Below the pieces are notes generated by a model. It saw nothing but the letters and a program-made list of their open reading frames with translations. It made no database searches and was not told where the DNA came from. From an uncultured Sphingomonadales bacterium (GTDB taxonomy: Bacteria > Pseudomonadota > Alphaproteobacteria > Sphingomonadales > Sphingomonadaceae), in NCBI GenBank assembly GCA_937898525.1, contig CALCBC010000090.1, positions 1-12,416 on the forward strand: DNA of 12,416 bases, read 5' to 3'. How positions within the stretch are numbered: the stretch's first letter is position 1; each line of letters begins with the position of its first letter. A program made the translations under genes and the position numbers. This document shows positions 1 through 4,552 of the stretch, one piece after another.

Positions 1-68
1 TCTCCGCGCTCTCTGCGAACCCTGCGCGAAAACCGTCCGTGTCTCCACGTCTGCCCGTGAAGATCAGC
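1..68. other. Non-coding edge downstream of zwf
   Basis: No gene is supported here. The segment lies 3' of zwf (minus strand) and is cut by the window edge. Read on the minus strand it is purine-rich, with loosely repeated CAGACG, GGAGAC and GCGGAG words, resembling short degenerate GCGGAGAC-type intergenic tracts. No clear hairpin followed by a T-run is visible, so the zwf terminator is not identified. Confidence 0.4.
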
Positions 69-1499
69 CTATTCATGCCAGCTCACCCCGTCGCGCTCGG
101 CCAGCGCGATCGCCGCGCTCGGGCCCCAGGTGCCGGCGGTGTAAGTCTTCGGCGCCAGTCCCTCGGCCTGCCACAGCGCGCGAATCTGGTCGACCCAGGC
201 CCACTGCGCTTCGACCTCGTCGCGCCGCACGAACAGCGTCTGGTCACCCTCGAGCAGGTCGAGCAGCAGCCGCTCGTAGGCGATGTGCCGCACCACGCCG
301 GAGAACGCGTTGGGGTCGCGGATGTCGAGCGGCACCTCGCGCAGTGCGATGCCCTCGCGGTCGAGCCCGGGCACCTTGGCCATCAGCGACAGCGTGATGT
401 TCTCTTCGGGCTGGATACCGATCAGCAGCCGGTTGGCCCGGGTCCGCACCCCGGTGAAGATCGAGTGCGGCACCTGGCGGAACTGGACGAGGATCTCGGT
501 GACCCGCTCGGGCAGCCGCTTCCCGGTCCGCAGGTAGAACGGCACACCTTTCCAGCGCCAGTTGTCGACGTGCGCCTTGAGCGCGACGAAAGTCTCGGTC
601 TGGCTCTCGCGCCCGAGCTCCTCGTCGTAGCCGGGCACCGCCTGCCCCTGCACCGCGCCCGCGCGGTACTGCCCGGTCACGCTCTCGCCCGGGCCGATCG
701 GTCGCAGCGCGCGCAGCACCTTGACCTTCTCGTCGCGCACCGCGCCGGCCTCGAAGCTCGTCGGCGGTTCCATCGCCACCAGCGCCAGCAGCTGCAGCAT
801 ATGGTTCTGCACCATGTCGCGCAGAGCACCGGTCTCGTCGTAGAAGTCGGCCCGTTTCTCGAGCCCGACCGTCTCGGCGACTGTGATCTGCACGTGCTCG
901 ATGTGCTGCGCGTTCCACAGCGGCTCGAACATCACGTTGGCGAAGCGCAGCGCCAGCAGGTTCTGGACCGTCTCCTTGCCGAGATAGTGGTCGATCCGGA
1001 AGATGCGGCTCTCGGGGAAGGCGCTGGCAACCGCGTCGTTGATCTCGCAGCTCGTGGCGAGGTCGATGCCGAGCGGCTTCTCGAGCCCGATCCGCGCGCG
1101 CTCGCCGGTCAGTCCGGCGCTCTCGAGCCCGCGGATGGTCGGCTCGAACAGGCTCGGCGCGGTCGACAGGAAGATCGCCAGCTGCTGCGCCGTGCCGACC
1201 TTCTCGCCGAGCGCCGCAAAGCTTGCCGGCTCGGTCACGTTGAGCGGCTGGTAGTGGAGCCGGTTGAGGAAGTCGGCCATCGATCCGCGGCGACCCGCGG
1301 GCAGGTATCTCTCGATCGCCTCGCGTGCGAAATTGCGGAACGAGTGGTCGTCCATCGGTGAGCGCGCGGTGCCGGTGATCCGCAGTGCAGGATCGAGCAG
1401 GCCGTCGGCGTCGAGCGCGCACAGCGATGGCAGCAGCATGCGCTGCGACAGGTCGCCCGTCGCCCCGAACAGCAACAGCGAGTCGGCCTTGAAGGTCAT
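69..1499 (-). CDS. zwf: Glucose-6-phosphate 1-dehydrogenase
   Basis: Cytosolic enzyme oxidising glucose 6-phosphate to 6-phosphogluconolactone with NAD(P)+, the first step of the Entner-Doudoroff and oxidative pentose phosphate routes. The 476-residue product matches the usual family length. Seen in the sequence: the N-terminal Rossmann motif GATGDLSQR (about residues 12-20), the EKP motif (140-142), the substrate-binding and catalytic signature RIDHYLGKE (168-176), the likely catalytic-base region QNHMLQ (H234), and the conserved FYLRTGKRL stretch (321-329). The ATG at 1499 is chosen because the Rossmann strand begins seven residues later and an AGGGAAGG ribosome-binding-like sequence lies 11 nt upstream. 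In-frame starts at 1532 (ATG) and 1571 (TTG) would add a non-homologous arginine-rich leader across the operator. It is the last gene of a minus-strand group, 75 bp after the transglutaminase gene. The product call is very secure and the start fairly secure. Confidence 0.97.
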   Translation of the reverse strand: MTFKADSLLLFGATGDLSQRMLLPSLCALDADGLLDPALRITGTARSPMDDHSFRNFAREAIERYLPAGRRGSMADFLNRLHYQPLNVTEPASFAALGEKVGTAQQLAIFLSTAPSLFEPTIRGLESAGLTGERARIGLEKPLGIDLATSCEINDAVASAFPESRIFRIDHYLGKETVQNLLALRFANVMFEPLWNAQHIEHVQITVAETVGLEKRADFYDETGALRDMVQNHMLQLLALVAMEPPTSFEAGAVRDEKVKVLRALRPIGPGESVTGQYRAGAVQGQAVPGYDEELGRESQTETFVALKAHVDNWRWKGVPFYLRTGKRLPERVTEILVQFRQVPHSIFTGVRTRANRLLIGIQPEENITLSLMAKVPGLDREGIALREVPLDIRDPNAFSGVVRHIAYERLLLDLLEGDQTLFVRRDEVEAQWAWVDQIRALWQAEGLAPKTYTAGTWGPSAAIALAERDGVSWHE

Positions 1500-1510
1500 C
1501 GAGGAGCGTG

Positions 1511-1518
1511 CCTTCCCT
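1511..1518 (-). promoter_or_regulatory. Ribosome binding site of zwf
   Basis: The minus strand reads AGGGAAGG here, 11 nt before the ATG at 1499. It supports that start over the upstream in-frame ATG at 1532, which has only a weak GCGGG ahead of it. Its first base overlaps the edge of the adjacent palindrome. Confidence 0.5.
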
Positions 1519-1531
1519 GTTAGCGGTAACA
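1518..1531 (-). promoter_or_regulatory. LacI-family-type operator before zwf
   Basis: A 14-bp near-perfect palindrome, TGTTACCGCTAACA on the minus strand (TGTTAGCGGTAACA on plus). TGTTA/TAACA half-sites flank a central CG, and only one symmetric base pair breaks the symmetry. This shape is typical of LacI-family operators, and the half-sites resemble those described for the gluconate repressor GntR of enterobacteria. It lies 18 bp upstream of the zwf start codon, just downstream of a candidate promoter, which suits a repressor. The regulator is not in the window, so its identity is inferred. Confidence 0.5.
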
Positions 1532-1532
1532 T

Positions 1533-1564
1533 CCCGCGTGTTGCACTGCGATAGCAGACGCGGG
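1533..1564. repeat. Inverted repeat CCCGCGT/ACGCGGG
   Basis: CCCGCGT at 1533-1539 is the exact reverse complement of ACGCGGG at 1558-1564, with 18 bp between. The inner TGC (1542-1544) and GCA (1554-1556) could extend the pairing. It sits between the transglutaminase gene and zwf and covers the candidate zwf -10 region. It could be a second protein-binding site or a hairpin ending upstream read-through. No T-run follows, so it is not called a terminator. Confidence 0.35.
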
Positions 1565-1578
1565 AAGTCAAAGGTCAA
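1549..1578 (-). promoter_or_regulatory. Candidate sigma-70-type promoter of zwf
   Basis: On the minus strand TTGACC (1578-1573) is followed after 18 bp by CTATCG (1554-1549). The -35 matches the TTGACA consensus at five of six bases; the -10 is weak. The -35 overlaps the stop codon of the upstream transglutaminase gene. Initiation would fall near 1542, placing the palindrome at 1518-1531 just downstream of the start point. An alternative -35, TTGACT (1571-1566), has poor spacing. Confidence 0.35.
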
Positions 1579-2375
1579 GCCGTTTTACGGACGGAAACCT
1601 CCTTATCCTCGAATTGCGCCTCGCCGAATACGGTCATGAAGCTGACGTCGGCGGCATCGCGGCCCACGCCGATCTTCACCGTGTCCGCCGGATTGGCCAT
1701 CCCCGTGGCGTCGACGATATGCCAGGCCCCGCCGCCGTCCACGGTCGGATCGGCGAGGAAGACCTCGGCCACGGCGTGGAAGTCGGGCGGATCGACTCCG
1801 GGCGCGTAGACGCTGCAGTACCGCGCCGGGATCGCCGACGCGCGCGCGAGCGTGATCAGCACGTGCGCATAGTCGCGGCAGATCCCCCGCCGTTCGACGA
1901 AGCTGTCGAGCGCAGTGGTCTGAGGCGTGCTGCAGCCGGGCACGTAGCTGAAATGCCCGGCGATCCAGTCGCGCATCGCCAGCACGCGCGCGCCGCCCGA
2001 CAGTCCACCGAACTCGGCCTCGACGAACGGCTGGAACCGGTCGGCCGGGCAGTAGCGCGAATCCATCAGGTACTGCACGGTCTCGCCCGGCAGCTCGTGC
2101 GGGTCGAGCCGGCCCAGCGTCGAGAGGTCGGCGAGCAGCCGTTCGACCTCGACTCGCGCGCGGTGCTCGATCGTGTGCCGGCCCTGGCAGTGCAGCCAGA
2201 TGCGCTCGCCGATGCCGTCCTGCGCCGGGACGCGCGCCCCCTCGCCGGCGGAACCGAGCGAAGTCTCGCTTTCGAGCAATCGCTGTTCGGGGATCGCGGC
2301 GACCTCGAACTGCAGCAGCACGTCGGTCGGCTGGTCGAGCGAGAACGAGAAGCGGGTGGAGATGTCGATCGGCAT
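1575..2375 (-). CDS. Transglutaminase-like (papain-fold) family protein
   Basis: A 266-residue protein of the bacterial transglutaminase-like superfamily. An N-terminal beta-rich region (about 1-100, beginning IDISTRFSFSLDQPTDVLLQFE) precedes the catalytic core. The triad is visible: Cys166 in RRGICRDYAH, His200 in DFHAVAEVFL, and Asp222 in WHIVDATG. Family members act as proteases or amidases more often than as cross-linkers. The substrate is unknown, and no signal peptide or membrane segment is seen, so a cytosolic location is likely. The ATG at 2375 is chosen because homology begins at once (MPIDISTRF). A TTG ten codons upstream is possible but would add only a basic tail. Neither start has a good Shine-Dalgarno sequence. 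It follows yjbQ by 57 bp on the same strand and may be cotranscribed with it. Confidence 0.85.
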   Translation of the reverse strand: MPIDISTRFSFSLDQPTDVLLQFEVAAIPEQRLLESETSLGSAGEGARVPAQDGIGERIWLHCQGRHTIEHRARVEVERLLADLSTLGRLDPHELPGETVQYLMDSRYCPADRFQPFVEAEFGGLSGGARVLAMRDWIAGHFSYVPGCSTPQTTALDSFVERRGICRDYAHVLITLARASAIPARYCSVYAPGVDPPDFHAVAEVFLADPTVDGGGAWHIVDATGMANPADTVKIGVGRDAADVSFMTVFGEAQFEDKEVSVRKTA

Positions 2376-2389
2376 ACAAGGCAGCGAAC

Positions 2390-2403
2390 GCCGCGGCCGC
2401 GGC
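2390..2403. repeat. 14-bp perfect GC palindrome
   Basis: GCCGCGGCCGCGGC is self-complementary over all 14 bases. It sits in the 57-bp gap between yjbQ and the transglutaminase gene, about 15 bp before the latter's ATG. It has no T-run and no loop, so it is not a standard terminator. In G+C-rich DNA it may be chance, but it could hinder translation initiation through RNA pairing. Confidence 0.3.
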
Positions 2404-2432
2404 AATGTTTCAGGCCGGGTGACGGAGCACGG

Positions 2433-2849
2433 CTATTCGCCGATCACGTGCAGCACGACCGAGCGCCGATGCGGGGCGTGCCGGTACTCGGCGAGGAACA
2501 CGCCCTGCCAGGTTCCCAGCACCAGCCGCCCGCCCGACACCGGGACCGTCAGGCTGTTGCCGGTGAGCACGCTCTTGAGGTGAGCGGGCATGTCGTCCGG
2601 CCCCTCGCAATCATGCTCGTAACCGCGGCTTTCGGGTGCAGTCGCGGCCAGCCAGCGCATCAGGTCGCGCTGCACCGCCGGCGAGGCGTTCTCGGTGATC
2701 AGCAGCCCCGCACTCGTGTGCCGGCTGAACAGCGTCGCCACGCCGGTGTCGATCCCGGTCCCGCGAAGCCACGCGGCGATGTCGTCGGTGATCTCGTGGA
2801 GGCCGGCCCCGCCGGTGTGGATCGTGAGGGTTTCGAGCGCCTGTTTCAT
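2433..2849 (-). CDS. yjbQ: YjbQ/UPF0047 family protein
   Basis: A 138-residue protein matching the compact YjbQ (UPF0047) family, often labelled secondary thiamine-phosphate synthase because E. coli YjbQ can weakly replace ThiE. The physiological role is unsettled. Conserved blocks are visible: HTSAGLLITENASPAV (about residues 44-59), YEHDCEGPDDMPAHLK (77-92) and LGTWQGVFLAEYRH (111-124). These contribute the His/Asp/Glu cluster thought to form a metal and active site. The ATG at 2849 is preceded closely by AGGAAGG, and the length fits the family exactly, so longer upstream frames are rejected. It is divergent from the AlkB gene, with 21 bp between start codons, and is the first gene of the minus-strand group leading to zwf. 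Confidence 0.92.
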   Translation of the reverse strand: MKQALETLTIHTGGAGLHEITDDIAAWLRGTGIDTGVATLFSRHTSAGLLITENASPAVQRDLMRWLAATAPESRGYEHDCEGPDDMPAHLKSVLTGNSLTVPVSGGRLVLGTWQGVFLAEYRHAPHRRSVVLHVIGE

Positions 2850-2870
2850 CGCCTTCCTATATAGGGGCAC
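2850..2870. promoter_or_regulatory. Compact divergent start region of yjbQ and alkB
   Basis: Only 21 bp separate the two start codons. They contain AGGAAGG for yjbQ (minus strand, 2858-2852), AGGGG for the AlkB gene (plus, 2863-2867), and the perfect 10-bp palindrome CCTATATAGG (2856-2865). The symmetric TATATA could serve as a -10 element in either direction. That would give leaderless or very short-leader transcripts with -35 elements inside the opposite gene. No convincing -35 was found, so the promoter reading is tentative. The ribosome-site reading is firmer. Confidence 0.4.
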
Positions 2871-3437
2871 ATGACGATCCAGGGCGAACTGTTTGCCGCG
2901 CCCCCGCCGCAGGTGCCCGGCCTTGTGCTGGTGGCCGAGGCGGTGAGCCCAGAGTCCGAGACGGAGCTCGCGGCCCGGATCGACGCCGCGCCGCTTGCTC
3001 CGTTCGAGTTCGGCCAGTGGCGCGGCAAGCGCCTGACGACGCACTACGGATCGGCCTACGACTTTGCCCGCGGCCGCGTCAGCGAGGCTCCGCCGCTGCC
3101 GGACTGGCTGCTCGCGCTGCGCGAGCACCTCGCGCCGCAGGTCGGGATGGACCCCGCTGCCCTCGGGGCCGCGTTGCTGATCCGCTACGATCCCGGCGCC
3201 GGGATCGGCTGGCATCGCGACCGGCCGCAATATGGCGAGGTGCTCGGCCTGTCCCTTGGAGCCCCGTGCGTCATGCGCCTACGCCGCCGGACGGCCGAAG
3301 GCTTCGAACGCCGCAAGCTCGAGTTGCCGCCGCGGTCGCTCTACAAGCTCTCCGGCGAAGTCCGGTGGGAGTGGGAGCACTCAATCGCGCCGATGGACGC
3401 GACGCGTCAGTCGATCACGTTCCGCACTCTCCGCTGA
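2871..3437 (+). CDS. AlkB-type alpha-ketoglutarate-dependent dioxygenase
   Basis: A 188-residue Fe(II)/2-oxoglutarate dioxygenase of the AlkB family. Such enzymes oxidatively remove alkyl groups from nucleic-acid bases. The metal triad is visible: H115 and D117 in GWHRD, and H170 in WEWEHSI. The 2-oxoglutarate-binding arginines are the R179/R185 pair in RQSITFR near the C-terminus. The LLIRYDPGAGIGWHRDRPQYGEVLGLSLG stretch (102-130) is the characteristic core. The protein is short and lacks a clear N-terminal nucleotide-recognition lid like that of E. coli AlkB, so it resembles the compact AlkB-like proteins common in alphaproteobacteria. The substrate (alkylated DNA, RNA or other) cannot be read from sequence. 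The ATG at 2871 has AGGGG just upstream. No Ada-type regulator is adjacent. Confidence 0.92.
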   Translation: MTIQGELFAAPPPQVPGLVLVAEAVSPESETELAARIDAAPLAPFEFGQWRGKRLTTHYGSAYDFARGRVSEAPPLPDWLLALREHLAPQVGMDPAALGAALLIRYDPGAGIGWHRDRPQYGEVLGLSLGAPCVMRLRRRTAEGFERRKLELPPRSLYKLSGEVRWEWEHSIAPMDATRQSITFRTLR

Positions 3438-3439
3438 GC

Positions 3440-3468
3440 CCGGCGCCGGACCGCGATGTTGCGCGGTC
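3440..3468. other. Palindrome and hairpin after the AlkB gene
   Basis: CCGGCGCCGG (3440-3449) is a perfect 10-bp palindrome. It overlaps by one base a hairpin with stem GACCGCG (3449-3455), loop ATGTTG and stem CGCGGTC (3462-3468). No T-run follows. It begins 3 bp after the AlkB stop codon and may end or stabilise that transcript, or bind a regulator of the gene downstream. A Rho-independent terminator in the strict sense is not supported. Confidence 0.35.
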
Positions 3469-3536
3469 GACCTCGGAACCGGATGCCCTCTCGATCGCTG
3501 TATCCGCAAAATCGCTCTTTTCTCCAAGGATTTCCG

Positions 3537-4430
3537 ATGGCAACCCGCCCGCTTGCCTGCGAGCCGCGCTCGCAGTTCCTCAATGACGCCTTCCAGCGAC
3601 GTCTCGCGCACTGGAATCACGACCGTCTCGCCCCGCAGTTTCCGACCGACGACTGGCAGCAACACATCGCCGCCGACGCCTCGATGCTCCGTCTCGAAGG
3701 CGGCTTCGTCGAGGAGCTGCGACAGGAGGTGGTCGACGAGGCAGCCGAAGCCCCGACCGACGTCGACGGCTTCATCGCCTGGTTCGAGGCGCTCAAGGAA
3801 CACGGCCCCGGCCAGGGGGACGCCCTGTTTCCCTGGATCGCCGAGGAAGCGTCGAAGGACGAGCTGCGCTGGTTTCTCGAGCAGGAAGCCGCCGGCGAGG
3901 CCGGGTTCGACGATCTCGTCGCGCTGACCCAGGTCAAGCTGCCGACGCGCCCCAAGCTCGAGCTCGCCCGCAACTACTGGGACGAGATGGGCCGCGGCCA
4001 GGAAGCCGGCATGCACGGCCCGATGCTCGATGGCCTCGTCGACACGCTTGCGCTCGAACCGACGATCGAAGGCACCGTGTGGGAAAGTCTCGCTCTCGCC
4101 AACGCGATGACCGCGATGGCCACCACGCGTCGTTACGCCTGGCACAGCGTCGGCGCGCTCGGCGTGATCGAGCTGACCGCCCCGGGCCGATCGGCCTGCA
4201 CCGCAACCGGCCTCAAGCGCGTTGGCCTGAGCGGCAAGGAGCGCCGCTACTTCACGCTCCACGCGGTGCTCGACGTAAAGCACTCGGAGGACTGGAACCG
4301 TGAGGCGATCCGTCCTGCCGTCGAGGAAGACCCGCGTCGCGCGACCGCGATGGCCGAAGGCGCACTGATGCGCCTCAGGTGCGGCGAACGCTGCTTCGAG
4401 CGCTATCGCGCTCATTTCGGCCTCGGCTGA
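3537..4430 (+). CDS. Iron-containing redox enzyme family protein (heme-oxygenase-like fold)
   Basis: A 297-residue protein resembling the iron-containing redox enzyme family (heme-oxygenase-like diiron oxidase/oxygenase superfamily, HDO), which includes UndA, BesC, SznF and CADD. Such enzymes activate O2 at a non-heme iron centre to cleave or hydroxylate small substrates. Likely ligand motifs are NYWDEMGRGQEAGMHGPMLD (E150, H160) and LHAVLDVKHSEDW (H242, D246, H249). The first ligand helix is probably WFLEQEAAGEAGFDDLV (112-128), which supplies acidic residues but shows no ExxH pair. The protein appears soluble and all-helical, with no signal peptide. The ATG at 3537 is chosen because AAGGA lies six bases upstream; a farther ATG at 3456 would run through the hairpin region. 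It follows the AlkB gene by 99 bp and no biosynthetic partner is adjacent. The family call is moderately secure; the substrate is unknown. Confidence 0.75.
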   Translation: MATRPLACEPRSQFLNDAFQRRLAHWNHDRLAPQFPTDDWQQHIAADASMLRLEGGFVEELRQEVVDEAAEAPTDVDGFIAWFEALKEHGPGQGDALFPWIAEEASKDELRWFLEQEAAGEAGFDDLVALTQVKLPTRPKLELARNYWDEMGRGQEAGMHGPMLDGLVDTLALEPTIEGTVWESLALANAMTAMATTRRYAWHSVGALGVIELTAPGRSACTATGLKRVGLSGKERRYFTLHAVLDVKHSEDWNREAIRPAVEEDPRRATAMAEGALMRLRCGERCFERYRAHFGLG

Positions 4431-4449
4431 GCGCTTCGCTGTCCGGCCT

Positions 4450-4486
4450 GTAACGTGCGCGTAACGTGCCGATTACGGTAATTTAC
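4450..4486 (+). promoter_or_regulatory. Tandem 11-bp repeat and palindrome before the TonB receptor
   Basis: GTAACGTGC occurs at 4450-4458 and again at 4461-4469, a spacing of 11 bp (one helical turn). ATTACGGTAAT follows at 4472-4482, a perfect inverted repeat with a one-base centre, and a further TTAC lies at 4483-4486. Direct repeats on an 11-bp period are typical of OmpR/PhoB/CpxR-type response regulator sites. The palindrome could instead suit a different dimeric repressor. The block is the only A/T-rich stretch in the 122-bp gap and ends 66 bp before the receptor ATG. The regulator is unknown. Confidence 0.45.
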
Positions 4487-4552
4487 TGACGTTCTCTGGC
4501 TGCCTTGCCTACCCGCCCCGCCGAAAGGGACCGGGACGAAATAGGCAGGGAC

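Noticed and set aside
39..1361. Long plus-strand open frame (440 codons) opposite zwf
   Set aside because: It is antisense to a clear zwf. The translation is rich in Arg, Ala, Gly and His with no domain, as expected from G+C-rich codon bias.
1500..1571. N-terminal extension of zwf to the TTG at 1571 or ATG at 1532
   Set aside because: The added residues are not like the family, lack a good ribosome site, and would place the operator-like palindrome and candidate promoter inside the gene.
3381..4415. 344-codon minus-strand frame opposite the redox enzyme
   Set aside because: Composition is typical of an antisense frame and no family is recognisable. The plus strand has a ribosome site and metal-ligand motifs.
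4430..4440. AGCG-CTT-CGCT mini-hairpin after the redox enzyme as a terminator
   Set aside because: Only a 4-bp stem and no following T-run; this is expected often by chance in such DNA.
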